Assembly: GCA_023053685.1 (NCBI GenBank)
Contig: JALIGW010000002.1
Coordinates: 168,198,430 to 168,262,429 of the forward strand
Reading direction: 5' to 3'
DNA: 64,000 nt
Source: Diadophis punctatus similis
Lineage: Eukaryota > Chordata > Lepidosauria > Squamata > Dipsadidae
Below the pieces are notes generated by a model, which was given only the letters and a program-made list of their open reading frames with translations, was not told the origin of the DNA and did no database searches. A program made the position numbers and the translations under genes. How positions within the stretch are numbered: the stretch's first letter is position 1; each line of letters begins with the position of its first letter. Shown here piece after piece: positions 35,832 through 48,195 of the stretch.

Positions 35832-36218
35832 CATTGATAGCGAACCTATGGCATGCGTGCCACAGGTGGCACGCGGAGCCATATCTGAGGGCACACGAGG
35901 CATTACCCTGTCAGCTCCAGCGCGTATGCGTGCTCTGGCCAGCTGATTTTGGGCCGTTTTTACTCTCCCCAGGCTTTAGGAAAGCCTCCTGAACCTTGGG
36001 GAGAGCGAAAAACGGCCCAATGGGCCTACTGGAAGTCCGGAGGCTTCAGTGAGGCCTGTGCGCATGCGCAGGGGGGGCAACATGGGGGGGTTGTGCGTAT
36101 GCATGGGGGGGAAGCGGGGGTTGTGCACATGTGCGGGGGGGAAGGGCATTGCATTATGGGTGTGGGCACACGTGCGTACTCTTTTGGTACCTGAGCCAAA
36201 AAAGGTTTACTGTCACTG
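35832..36218. mobile_element. hAT-type MITE (family A)
   Basis: A perfect 8-bp duplication ACTTATTG (35824-35831, 36219-36226) bounds CATTGATAGCGAACCTATGG and GGTTTACTGTCACTG ends. The interior is GC-rich, with TGCGCATGCGCA at 36059-36070 and G runs. Confidence 0.92.
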
Positions 36219-36226
36219 ACTTATTG

Positions 36227-39200
36227 CATGTTTGCTTGGATAGAAAACAGATGAAACTTGTTAGTACACATCTACTTCACTTAACAAGATATCATTCAGA
36301 AGACCGGAGGCTGCAGATGTATTTCTAAACCAACAGCTTACATCTAGCTAACTTGGAGAAAGATTTGATTTGAAAAATCGTTTAAAAAATGTTAGGGAAA
36401 TGTGTTTAAAATATGTCATCTTGGTATATAAGTAGAAATGTAATATATGTTTGCAGACACTCATTTCCACCCCTCAGTGTTGAAATTTCAAAGTTGGTCT
36501 CTTAACTTAAAACTAACTAGATCCAAACCTGCTTATCATTTTGAGCTCACTAAGGGGCCCTCATAATTGTCTCCAAAACTATAATACAAAGTTTATCTTT
36601 CCAAGTAGAAGATATTTTTGAAATATTAACTTTGTGAAGATTTTTAGAAATTAAGAAAATGAGAATAATTTATTTCCAATTATTTGTTCACTTTTTTTAT
36701 TCAAAGCAAGAATGTATATTTAAATTTATTATTGGGGATACAGTTGCCTAAATTTTGAAACACAAATGATAGATGATTTTCAACTATTCTGTAAGTTTTG
36801 GTCTTGAAATGGTATAATTTCCATCTTGATACCCTTTTTGAACTCAAGAGAAATACTTGAGCAAGAAATACTTCCACATTCAGTAATGTATTGTACATCT
36901 CTATTTGAAACACAGATCAGTCTGCTGATTTAAAGAGACCCAGTCCTCAAATCAGTTGTATATAATTTTGATTTTTGCAGTTTTGATAAATTTGCGCAAA
37001 GTATAAATCGGTAAATCTTTAAAAATGCACATTTCTTAATCTCTTGTGGTGCAGCAGACTAATCAAGTTGTTCTTCTGGAGTGTCACTTGATAAATTGCC
37101 ACATTTATCACATGATAATAACTATCAGACTAACTAATGTACATGTATGCATTCTTTTGATCTTGAAAAGTATTGATGTGAACCAAAAATATTTAATAGC
37201 TTTGATAATTGTTCAAAGTATTTTGTCTGCTTTGGGATATCATGGCTGCTTTATTTTGTTATTACTTGTGTAAGATACCATATCCCAAATTTGAAATTAT
37301 AATGCAGTATTGATTGTAGTGCCCTCATAATAGTCCTAAAGTGATTCTTTCATGTTTATTGATATATCTGTGTTATTTAATACTAAATCAGCATCAACTC
37401 TCTCAGGCTAAGTTTCATTTGTTTCCCAACCTCCATCTTACAATATATATTCATGTTTCATATTGATTTGTTAGTTCTTCGTACTAAATAAGGACAATAT
37501 CATCAGTATCTGAAGGAAATAGTATTTTTTAAATTACTATACACACGGAATTTCCCCTTTTTTACTCTTCAAGCACAGAAAACAACTCAGCATAAGTTTT
37601 GAAGGTTTTGTTTATGTTTTACTCGCATTGAAGAAAATAAAGAGATACTGTTACAGGGTGATACATGACAGATTCCATAAACTTTATACAAATTGGTACA
37701 ATCCAAATGAACAGTGAAGAGTCCAACATAGAACATAAATTTGTAAGATAGGAGTTCCTCTCTGCCTTACACCTTTGTCTCGATCTGCTCTGAGGATCCT
37801 CCAACAGGAAAGACCATTGCACTTCCTTCCCCCTTCTAATCACAAAACCAGTTCTTTCAACTGGAGAACCTGATTCCAAGCAATATTCAGTATATTATCA
37901 GATACAGTATATGACAGTGCAATCCAAAACACATCTAAAAGAGCAGATGAGTTATATGGAATAGATAACTCACTTTGGTTAACTGAGAAACTTCAGTCTT
38001 TTTTAAAAAATAAGGAACACCAAACATGACTACAAGGCACTTTACAAAATTAACAATTAAATGGAATTTGTTCAGCCTGATTTATAACTTGTAGCCTTTT
38101 TATTGCAACCTAATAGAACCAGATTCTTTCCTTTTTAATGTCTTTCAAGGCAGTAGCAAAAAATGGAGCTGTATTGAAGTATTGATTCCCTACTTGCATG
38201 ACTGGTGAATGCCTTTCACTGAATGAAACAAAATTGTGCATACTGCCTGCCAGGAGACATAATTAAAACTTTGGCTAGCACCACAATTGTTTTACAGAAA
38301 AAAATAGAGTAAAGGAAGGACTAAAATGTGACAATGACTTGCCTTCTTCCATTCCAAATGGTCCTCCTTCCGTTTCCTGTCTTCGGAAGATTATCTGAAA
38401 AATCCCTGAGAAAAGTCTATATTGGCAAAGAATGTACATTTTACTAAAAATATTTTGATGCAGTAATTATAGGATCAATACTGCAGAACTTAATATGTCA
38501 AAAATCCATGCCCGGAAGTTATAAATCTTCAGCTATCTAGCAATGAAAGGCAAAAAGAAATACAATTGTTGCTTTCTTCAGCAGACTTTCTTCAGCTACT
38601 AAATTGGACCTCATTAGATGAAAGCAGCTATATTATAAGAAATTAAGGATATATCAGGAGGTTAAAATGTCTTTACAACCTGTACTAGGTCAGGTAATAC
38701 TGTAATAAGTCTTGAAAAGTGATCCCTCCAAAAATTAAAAAAATAATAATGGCAAAGTCACAATCTTCTAGAAAGTGCAGCTTTCTAAACTGGACAGTGT
38801 TGAACTAAAAATCAAGAGACTCTTAAACAATGAAAAAACTCTAGCAAAACTAGATTTTCCAAAAAAGTACCACAAATATTGTCTTAGAAACAGTTACAAT
38901 TACAACAGGGTAAAACTGTATAAGAATCCATTATTTTGTTTAAAATATTTATACATAATATATTTATACATAATATATTGCCAGATTACAATACATTATT
39001 AAACAATTTTATCTGACAAATTTTTGTTGAGAAAGTCATTAGTGTGAACTTTTCCCCCGACTAAGTGGTGTTTCAGAATCCTGCCTGTTTGCCATAGGTA
39101 AAAACCTGAGAAAACACTGTGGATCCACAGCGATAGCTTGCGATTTAGAACCTGGCAATCTTACAAATAACTTGAATATTAGAAGAGTCATGTTAAAGAC

Positions 39201-40618
39201 TATGGAAATGTTTTGTACCAGAACCATAAAAATTGAAAAAGAAATGAACATAGCATACATTAATATAATGTTAGCATCACTGCACAGGATTCATAAGGCA
39301 AAGTGTTCTCTTACAAGGAACAAGAGGTACTAGTCCTGAATTTGTCACTTGAAAGTCAGGGGTTGATTTAAATGCTGCTTTGCTCTTTTGCCACTCTTTT
39401 TCAAGGTAGATACAGATGCTCCACACAGAATGTGAAGTTATTAATGTTTAGTTTTCAAAGGAGTGGTTAGAAAAAGTTGCTTTTATAAAGACTTCCTTTG
39501 CCATATTTAAAATTTTTGCTAAGTAAAATTTAAAGCAGCCTTCACAGAACCATCACAGATAATGTCCAAGATGGTCTTGTCCATCAGATGTATTAGAATA
39601 TAAACTCCATCATTTTCATAAATAGTCAGCATTTTCTTGGGATCATCACATTGGAGAAGGTTCGTCTAAGGTCATAAAACAAAGTGTTCTGGACTAGTAT
39701 TATAACAAAACATGCTGTGTTCAGATTAATGGTATAAAAACACAGCATATTGTGCAGTTTTGCTACAGTTATGATTCTGACATTTAAGATAACGGGGGTT
39801 GCATACTTTTTAATGAATTAAATCTGATTAATATATTACTAGGAATGGTATTTACCAAGTAAAAGCAGGAAAGCCAGTTTCCTCCCATGATGCAGGCAAA
39901 ATCTGAATTACAGAAGTTTACATTTTCATAAAATGCCATTGTAAGCTTTTCAAACAAGAAATAGATGTAGGCATATGATTTTGTTGACAAAAGATAAAGA
40001 ATTTCAGTGTTAAATGGGCAACAAATTGTGATCTATACATAAAGACCCAATTGTCTGAATACTTGATTTAAATCACTATCTCATCATATGACTTTCTCAG
40101 CAATGGATTTGCTGACAAGCTCATGCACGGTCACCTTTAATTCTTACTTTATCTTCTAAAATGTTTTAAAAATCCAGTTTCATAAAACAGTTTCTTCTGG
40201 CAGGCTGACTTACATCCAACATAACACCTGATTTATATTTCTCACTGAAGAAAATAAAGAACTGTATTTGGGCCCAGTGAAATAATTAATCATATAAACT
40301 AGAATGCAAAGTGTGGAGAAAACCTGTCTACATATTGTGTGCATTGTTCTTTCTTTGGCAGGCAAATTTCCTAAAAGGTAGAAGCCAATGATAGTTGATT
40401 TTAAATTTTGGATTTTCAGGGCTATTTTCTGGTTGACAGAGGAAAATATGGTTATAATTTATTTCTAATATGTAAACTAATTTCAAAACACGTGCTTCAC
40501 TTTTAAAAATATATTTTTAAAGTTTAAAGTTACATTTTATTATAGTCAAATTTTTTCCTTGAAAGATTTTTCAAGCGAGCGTTAGAAGATACAGCCCTAT
40601 CCACAAAAAATTCTGCCA
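36227..40618. other. Intergenic region downstream of SLC22A4-like gene, no feature seen
   Basis: AT-rich DNA with no recognisable transposon, exon or RNA gene. It is strikingly poor in interspersed repeats compared with the rest of the window. Confidence 0.5.
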
Positions 40619-40624
40619 TTTATT
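40619..40624 (-). terminator. SLC22A4: Candidate polyadenylation signal of SLC22A4-like gene
   Basis: AATAAA on the minus strand is the first such hexamer after the stop codon, giving a 3' UTR of roughly 0.4 kb. Further AATAAA copies follow in this AT-rich region (near 40536 and 40458), so the true site could be further on. Confidence 0.35.
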
Positions 40625-40989
40625 TTCTGGATCTTAATCCAGACTTTAGAATACTTAAAAATTATGTTTGGAGTTCAAGAAACACAAAACTAAAATGTTA
40701 TATCAAGTATAAATACACAGATAACAATAAAATAATACCTGCACCTCAAGAAGAGATGAAAATATTCAAGACCTCACAAAAATGCAAATCCCAAACCAAG
40801 GAATAGAAATAGTTACTGATAAAAGTAACTTGTGCCAACACAGCAATTTAACACAATTCCACATATTTGGTACATCAGTGTTTTGAGAACCGCAGGATCA
40901 TTAGGAAAAGTCTCTCTAATAGTGTTATTGACTTTCATATATCTTTAGAAATACGGTTAACAGCAAACTCCTCCATTCAATTGATATGA

Positions 40990-41071
40990 TCAAAATGATG
41001 TCATATTCTTGATAGTCAGTTCGTTTTGCTCTGAATTCTCTACCTTGTAGAGATGGTTTTTTTTGCTCAAC
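40990..41071 (-). CDS. SLC22A4: SLC22A4-like exon 10 (terminal coding exon) with PDZ ligand
   Basis: This exon is too short and poorly conserved to stand out alone. After a TTTTTAG acceptor it continues exon 9 in phase 2 and encodes LSKKNHLYKVENSEQNELTI then KNMTSF and TGA. The tail is hydrophilic, as in OCTNs. The final Thr-Ser-Phe fits the class I PDZ ligand (S/T-x-hydrophobic); human OCTN1 and OCTN2 end in TAF. Length, phase, position downstream of exon 9 and the terminal motif all agree, so the call is fairly secure although the middle of the tail is not alignable. Confidence 0.85.
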
Positions 41072-41515
41072 CTAAAAACAAATAGGAAATTGTGTACATT
41101 AGAAATGACAGCAGCAAACAATTAGTTTTCTTACTGATAAGACTAATGCTGTCTTATCAAAATATCCTTTGGTATAAATGTGAACTAATTAAGGAAAGAG
41201 TGGCTGTGATTAATTAAATCAGTCGCAAAGACAGGTAGTAGGAAATTATTTCCATTAAACTGAATGAAAAATATACTTCAGAGAACCTGGCCTTGCAAGA
41301 ATGGGGTGAAAAAATGGAAGCCTCATTCTGTAAACTCTGCATATAATTCCTTCTCCAAATCCCATGAAAAGTCCAGGCCGGGGGTGGTGGCAGCTGTCTT
41401 GACCCTGCTAAAAGCCTCAAGCCTCTACTTCAGTCCCACCCCCAGTGCTGCCGCCAATGAATGCTGTTTTGCAGGGCAGCCAAAAGGTCATAAACTGGGA
41501 GGGAGGAAATAGGGA

Positions 41516-41692
41516 AGTTGCAGCACCCCATGATCATACAGTCAGCCAAGGGCCTGACTTCTGATCATGTAACCATGGGAGCAGTGCAACAGCCATAATC
41601 AGGCACAGTTCATATAATCCTTTCATTTGACACTATCATAATTTCAAATGGTCGCTGAATGAATGATTGTTAAGTCAAGATCTATCTGCATG
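41516..41692 (+). mobile_element. TA-2 family fragment in SLC22A4-like intron 9
   Basis: CTTCTGATCATGTAACCATG, GACACTATCATAATTTCAAA and TTAAGTCAAGATCTATCTGC match the right half of TA-2 elements. Confidence 0.55.
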
Positions 41693-43035
41693 ATAACTTT
41701 TTTTTCTTTGTTATCCATGATATCATCAGGAATGTTCCCCAAGTTACAAATTCAAAATTATCAATGTTCAATGCTCTTTATATACTGTTTCTTCAGAGCA
41801 AAACTTTTGCTTCCATATGGTATCATGTGTGTGTGTGTGGGAAACATTGCCTACACATTTCTGAACTTTTTCGGTATATACATATCATGACATCTGAATA
41901 TCTTCTCCAAGATACTTTTCTTTTCCTATCAAGTGCTGGCCTGTGATGTATTTTTCAACTGTTGGTTCCCTTGCTGTTGCTAGTTGATTTTAAAAGGAAG
42001 AAGCTGTCCACCACTTCAATGTCTTGTCAATTCTATTCTATGGCATCTGTTGTCATTAGTTTGATCTGCTTTATATTTAATCACAGATCCATTTTTTTCA
42101 TTATGCGTCTTTATTTTCATTATTAGAGCTTACAATCATTTGATTTTCATTTATCAGAGTCCTGTCATTAGCACAGGTTGATATATCTGCCTCCAGTTTT
42201 AAAATCACATTAATCTTCTTCCATCCGGCTCTCAATATATATTCCATGTAAGTTTGAATAAATAAGGAGAGAGTATATTCACTCCTGTTTCACCATGTTC
42301 CATACAGCCTGGTTTCCTTTCCTGTGTGTAGGTTTCTCATGAGGACAATGAGTTTATTTATTTCAATAGATTCATTTGGCTGCCTACCCAACAACTTCAG
42401 TGATTCTAAATGTTCTAGGATTCCCAGTTTCTTAAGGACATTCCATAGCTTGATGTAGTTGTATGATCAAAAGGCTTTCTATAATCAATGAAACACTCAT
42501 TGACTTCTTTTTGATATTCTTTGGCATTCTCAATTATCCAACTGCCTGAGTAATAATAATGTTGAACATCTGGTATCTCTCTTTCCAAATCGGGCTATAA
42601 TGGCATAATCCTTAACACTGTTTTGGTAATACGTGAAATCAAGGATATTTTTTGCAATAGTTTGTAAACTCTGTTAAGCTTCCTTTTCTTGTTATTGGTA
42701 GAATGACCTCTTCCCATCTGTTAGACCAATGTGTCAATTTCCATCTTGGGTGGCATAATTTAATTAGAATGTTTACCGATTCTTCTTCTGTTGTTTACAA
42801 TATTTATATAGATATTCCACTAGTTCCTATAATCTTTTGATTTCATAATGGTCAGAATGCTGATCTAACTATCTTTTGGCTGGAGCATTTCTTATAAATA
42901 GAAAATTATTTTTAAAGTATCTTGGTCATTAAGCATAACATTCAGAATTTTAATCTTCCATTTTTGCTTGATCTCTCTGAATCAGTTACTATTTGTCCAC
43001 TGGCATTCTTTAGCATACTAATTTGAAGTTGGAAA
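41693..43035. other. Intron 9 remainder of SLC22A4-like gene
   Basis: AT-rich sequence. Parts of 41800-42900 (such as CAATGTCTTGTCAATTCTAT and TGAAACACTCATTGACTTC) may be an old LINE, but I cannot classify it. Confidence 0.35.
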
Positions 43036-43043
43036 CTCTAGAT

Positions 43044-43452
43044 CAGTGATGGCGAACCTATGGCACGGGTGCCACAGGTGGCACGCGGAGCCATATCTGC
43101 CGGCACATGAGCCGTTGCCCTAGCTCAGCTCCAGCGTGCATGTGCGTGCCCGCCAGCTGATTTTTTGCTCGCGCGGAGGCTCTGGGAGGGAGATTTTGGC
43201 CTCCAGATGGTCTCCGGGGTGGCGGGGGGGGGGAGCATTTTCGCCCTCTCCAAGCTCCAAGAAAGCCTGGGGAGCCTGGGGAGGGCAAAAAACAGGCCTA
43301 CCGGGCCCACTGGAAGTCGGGAAACGGGGGAGTGCGTAGGGGGCTGGGGCAAGTGGGGGGATTTGAATTGTGGGTGTGGGCACGCACGTGCGTGCAACAG
43401 CACGCGGACGCACTATTTCGGCACCCGAGGGAAAAAAGGTTCACCATCACTG
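43044..43452. mobile_element. hAT-type MITE (family A) next to SLC22A4-like exon 9
   Basis: A perfect 8-bp duplication CTCTAGAT (43036-43043, 43453-43460) bounds CAGTGATGGCGAACCTATGG and GGTTCACCATCACTG. The left end has GGCACGGGTGCC and CACAGGTGGCACGCGGAGCC as in the other copies. Confidence 0.95.
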
Positions 43453-43562
43453 CTCTAGATCTTTTGAATGAATTACCAGTAGTTTTTTTCATATCTGTTT
43501 CCATACACAATGCCTTTATATGAAATACAGTAAGAAATTCTATTTCAGTAAAATCAAGTTAC

Positions 43563-43698
43563 CCTTTAATTTGTTGCATCTCATCAAATGTCTCTGGCAT
43601 GGGTTTCCCATAAGTTTCTGGTAAGAAGAGGGTGAGAATCCCTATCAATAACGTTAGGCTGCCCATGAGGATGTAAGGCAGAAATTTACCATAGGCAC
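43563..43698 (-). CDS. SLC22A4: SLC22A4-like exon 9
   Basis: The 136-nt exon encodes [30 protein letters not shown] and [17 protein letters not shown]12 and the start of the cytoplasmic tail. FLPET is the conserved end of TM12. The acceptor is TTTTACCAG and the donor GTAACT. A hAT element (43044-43452) is inserted about 110 nt downstream of the donor without disturbing it. Confidence 0.97.
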
Positions 43699-43881
43699 CT
43701 GGTAAAACATAAAAAGTAGGTTTATTATATAATGCTACAATATTAATTAATAATCACTTTATCTATTTGATTCCTGTCCTTTCCTCCTGGATTTTATCTG
43801 GATGTATTCCTTTTAACCTTAACAACAGCAATCTTTCATGATCTTTACTTTAAAATTATATTATTTTGCACTATTGAAAGA

Positions 43882-44118
43882 GCTGAGATGGCGCAGTGGT
43901 TAGAGTGCAGCACTGCAGGCTACTTCAGCTGACTGCTAGCTGCAGTTCAGCTGTTCAAATCTCACCGGCTCAAGGTTGACTCAGCCTTCCATCCTTCTGA
44001 GATTGGTAAAATGAGGACCCAGATTGTTGGGGGCAATATGCTGAACTCTGTAAACCGCTTAGAGAGAGCTGTAAAGCACTATGAAGCGGTATATAAGTCT
44101 AAGTGCTATTGCTAAGTG
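43882..44118 (+). repeat. tRNA-derived SINE (family S1), copy 1
   Basis: The head carries an A box TGGCGCAGTGG (43889-43899) and a B box GTTCAAATC (43953-43961) with tRNA-like spacing. The body TCAGCCTTCCATCCTTCTGA and TTGTTGGGGGCAATATGCTG ends AAGTGCTATTGC. The same unit is at 44459 and 53562. Confidence 0.85.
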
Positions 44119-44267
44119 CTATCCAATGTGCACAGTGTTGTGCTATTTTTGTCATGTGATTTTATTGTGCAGGTTTCTTGGTATTTTATTAAGAATTGTG
44201 TTTTTTTGTTGTGCCTTTAAATCAGTGTTGATTCCTTGGTAATATTTTAGAAATTGTTTGCCATTGC

Positions 44268-44385
44268 TTGCTTCCTAGAGCTGAGAGTTACTGGCCTAAG
44301 GTCACCAGGCTGGCTTTGTGCCTAAGGAAGGACTAGAACTCATCCTTTCTGAGCCTAATACCTTTAACTACTATCCCCAAATAGT
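44268..44385 (-). repeat. tRNA-derived SINE fragment (family S2, minus)
   Basis: GAGTTACTGGCCTAAGGTCA and GTGCCTAAGGAAGGACTAGA then AACTCATCC match the complement of the S2 body. Confidence 0.6.
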
Positions 44386-44458
44386 TTTCTACTACCGGTA
44401 ATAATTACTGGTCATGAATTATAATCCACCATTGGAAAAGAACTAGTGCTTTTCCAAT

Positions 44459-44705
44459 GCTGAGCCGTGGTGGCACAGTGGTTAGAGTGCAGTACTGCAG
44501 GCTACCTCTGTTGACTGCTGACTGCCTGCAATTTGGCAGTTCAAATCTCACCAGGCTCAAGGTTGATTCAGCCTTCCATCCTTCCAAGGTGGGTAAAATG
44601 AGGACCCACATTGTTGGGGGCAATATGCTGACTCTGTAAACCGCTTAGTGAGGACTGTAAAGCACTATGAAGGGGTATATAAGTCTAAGTGCTATTGCTA
44701 TTGCT
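44459..44705 (+). repeat. tRNA-derived SINE (family S1), copy 2
   Basis: GTGGTGGCACAGTGGTTAGA holds the A box and GGCAGTTCAAATCTCACC the B box. The copy is full length, lies 340 bp from copy 1 in the same orientation and ends in CTATTGCTATTGC. Confidence 0.85.
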
Positions 44706-44892
44706 TCTAGAAAAATAATGATGGCTTGCACGGAATATCTAGGTCTTTTGAAAGACAATGTGAGTTAAGCCTACAAAATAAACACAGGATTAATGAGACC
44801 ACAGAAAAGCTTACTGAGTATTTGTCCATCAGCTCAAAGCTAAACTAGGGAGCATTTTATTTTGAGCACATTTAAAATGATAAATTTCTTAC

Positions 44893-45075
44893 CCAGGAAA
44901 ACAAAGTATGGTGCAATAATGCTGCCCACCCGGGATGACATGGAAGTAGAACCCACTACCATGTTTCTTACTATCGTTGGGTAGAGTTCTGCAGTGTAGA
45001 CATAAAGCATGGAGAAGGCTGCTGTGATCCCAAATTTCCCCAGCATCACTAAGACGAGAGTCAGAATGTGGAGAT
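44893..45075 (-). CDS. SLC22A4: SLC22A4-like exon 8
   Basis: The 183-nt exon encodes [40 protein letters not shown] and [20 protein letters not shown] then [11 protein letters not shown] is the SLC22 family signature between TM10 and TM11. The acceptor is TTTCCACAG and the donor GTAAGA. Length and phases equal human OCTN exon 8. Confidence 0.97.
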
Positions 45076-47479
45076 CTGTGGAAAGAAGTTAAGGAAGAAA
45101 CAACACTTCAGTGCTTCTTTTATTAGCAACTTTGCACAAGTCCTACTTTTACCTCAATTCATCATCGTCATCATCATTTTAGCCATTGTCTATGCACTGC
45201 AGGATGAAGGCCTCTTCTGCCGATGCTTTTTTTATCAAGTGGAATCCATTCTATGACTGCCTTGGTCTACCTGCCATACAAAGCTGAGAAACCTCCTTAG
45301 GCATGCTTTTAAGGCCTAATTCGTACCATCCCATGAATTCTCAGAAACTGATACAAAATCGTGATACATCTCCAGAACAGAAGTGGCTAGGCATGCAAAG
45401 ATGACTGTGCAAGAGTGAAATATCACTTGATCAATCACAAATAATCATCTTATGTCTTCTTGGCTGCATATCACAAAAAAGGTACTAGAGCAAGCTATCA
45501 GAGGCTAGGAAGAAAAATCACTACTGGCAAAAATTACCTAATTAATGCGGGCATTGGTCATATAATATAGCTATCCAAACAATACTCTTCATAAAGATGC
45601 TACCTAGGTGAAAGCACAACTGTAGCTATGAGAAACTGTAGGCATGATGGTCTGAGAGCATATAACTCACTAGTAGTCTTTCTAGCTATTTTTTTTGCTA
45701 CTCATGTACAGTACATTTAATAACACTGGAATTGTTGATATCACAGATTCAAAGACCAGTCTTCTAAAGGTAAAGAGATTTCATAAACCATAAAACCTGA
45801 AGTAGAAGCCATGCAAAATAACTGTTCAACTGTGACCATGATATTGATCAATTTCTTTTGTTTCTTTAATGTTGCTTCTTCTCTGAAGGACTGGCTTGTT
45901 GGGCCTGAAAATGAAAATTATAGGCATGCAAAGAAAGACTCTTTCAAATCCAAAGTATAGTCAGATAGATATAAAGGAGAAGACATTTGGCTAGAGATAC
46001 TGTCAAGACTGAGGCCACATGAAAGTTGGTATCTACAATGATGGTGTAAATTTTATTTTTATTTATTTACTTAGAAAATGTGTATAGTTGCTCTAGCATA
46101 AAAAAAAAACTTTGGGTAGTGAACAACAGCAAACAAGGTAAAATAATTACAAAACATTAACCAAGGCACCATAGAATAAACTGAATTACACAACCATATC
46201 TATGTTGGGTTTATCTATTATCCTGGCCCAATACCTGGAGGAAAAGTCAGGTTTTCACAGCCTTCCAGAAGACCAAGAAAGTCATGGCCATTGGGATCTC
46301 AGGCAATGGCAATGCAAAAAAAATAAATAAATCAACACTGGATCTGAAAATACTATTGGAGCTGATCGCAAAGCAAGAATTAAAGAAGGATCGGAAAAAA
46401 CAGGCATCCTGGTGGCAACATGAATTGTTGAGAACCTGGCATTCTGAACAAAAGTGAGTGTAGAAGAGTGTCTCAATAACTCTGGAACTTGGGAAAGGAA
46501 TAAGAACTTGAAGGGTAAAAGGCCTTGTGGCGATTTCCTTTCTGTAAAGAAATCTATGCCCATTGGTTAAAAGCAAATCACTTCCACACTTAATGCTCTT
46601 ACAAAAATGCAATTATTAAAAAATTAAAAACTCACAAACTCACAGAGGCACATGTGAGGGCTAATCATAAGTCAATTTTTACAGTGCCATTGTAACTATG
46701 AACAGTTGTTAAACAAATAGTTATAAGGTGAGACTGCTTGTATGGCAACTGCAGAATAAGTGAAGGTACTGCAAGAGTATTACTGAGGCATCTCAAACAT
46801 GAGTTGAAGTCACTTGGGTAATCATGAGTAATTAAAGGGATCTTGCACATAGAAAATGGGAATGATGTTAGAACGTTATTGCTACCATGTAGTAATGTTT
46901 GTAATGTTATCTTGTACTGTGCTAAAATGTCAGAAGTCAATGCTTTTTTCTTTCTTCCCTTGAACCCCATATTCTTTTTCCCCCTTTCTTTTTCTTTCCC
47001 TTAATTTCCTATTTTTATTTCTCATTGTATTTTATACATTGATAAAATAAAGTTATATACACCCACATACACCCACATACAATAAATGTTATTGCTACCA
47101 GAACTGGATTGTACTGGCCTTTAGTGGGCAGCTGCAGAATTGCAAAGCTTAAGAACCTTTGCATTTAGAGATTCAAATGTAATTATTATTAGTCAATTTT
47201 AAAAAAAATTGCACGGGTGTATTTTGTAGGTGTGGTACAGAGGTCACAAAAATAAACTGATAAACATTCTTACAATGTTCTGTGAATGCATAATCTATAT
47301 CTATCTGTACATAATCTTAATGAAGTTTCCTGGAATAGAAAATTGAGAATCCATATGATATAGGTGTAAAAAATAATTCTTTTAACATGTGTTCCATCTC
47401 CTCATACAGTATTGTCAATTAGTACAGCACAAACGACACGAAATGAATGAATGAATGAACACACACAGACACATCTTAC
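45076..47479. other. Intron 7 of SLC22A4-like gene
   Basis: Apart from the TA-2 fragment at 46660-46742 I see no feature in this intron. Confidence 0.5.
46660..46742 (+). mobile_element. TA-2 family right-end fragment
   Basis: CAGTGCCATTGTAACTATGA and ATAGTTATAAGGTGAGACTG match the TA-2 right end. Confidence 0.5.
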
Positions 47480-47694
47480 CTGTAGGTACTAACTGTATGA
47501 ACATAATAACTCCTCCTCCCAAGAAGAGGGTGCCAGATATTGTATAACGTCGAGGTAAGACCCGCAGGAGGAGCCATGCAATCACATAGGCTGGGACCTC
47601 AATGATTGCTGACAGAAAACAATTGAAGTAGGCATCTCCATGCAGATTGGGGGTGCTGAGTGACAAGCCAAAATAACCAATAGATGTAAACATC
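47480..47694 (-). CDS. SLC22A4: SLC22A4-like exon 7
   Basis: The 215-nt exon encodes [20 protein letters not shown], then [30 protein letters not shown] and a membrane segment ending FIQLVPT. It covers TM7 to TM9. The length equals the human exon. The acceptor is CTCTCAG and the donor GTAAGA, entry phase 2 and exit phase 1. Confidence 0.97.
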
Positions 47695-47852
47695 CTGAGA
47701 TAAGAGAGAAATTAGCAAATTAGCCACAATCTGGCACAATCAGCCCAGTAGCAGAACAGACTTATTTCATATTTTATTATTTCAGATGGCACTTTTTTGA
47801 ATTGGAATGGAGCAAAATATGCATTGGGAAATTACACATACAACCCTCTGGA

Positions 47853-48195
47853 CATTTTATTTATTTTATTTATTTTGTCAAGTACGTATTGGTAATATAC
47901 ATAGATATAACATTGTTTATATACATAAGATGGGTACCGATAAGAGGGAACATTAGGACAGGGACGGTAGGCACGCTGGTGCGCTTATGCATGCCCCTTA
48001 CTGACCTCTTAGGAATCGGGTGAGGTCAACAGTGGACAGTCTAAGGGTAAAGTTTTGGGGGTTTGGTGAGAAACCACAGAGTCAGGTAGTGAGTTCCAGG
48101 CATTAACCACTCTGTTGCTAAAGTCGTATTTTCTACAGTCAAGTTTGGAGCGGTTCACTTTGAGTTTGTATCTGTTTACAAACATTTACAGTATG
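47853..48195 (-). mobile_element. LINE fragment (CR1/L2-like), C-terminus and 3' UTR (minus)
   Basis: The minus strand reads RYKLKVNRSKLDCRKYDFSN then RVVNAWNSLPDSVVSHQTPK, the end of an L2/CR1-type ORF2, followed by a 3' UTR with the GCACCAGCGTGCCTACCG block and a TAAA-rich tail. Confidence 0.8.

Noticed and set aside
43889..43961. Possible tRNA gene (A and B boxes)
   Set aside because: Part of a dispersed SINE present three times; no cloverleaf acceptor stem.
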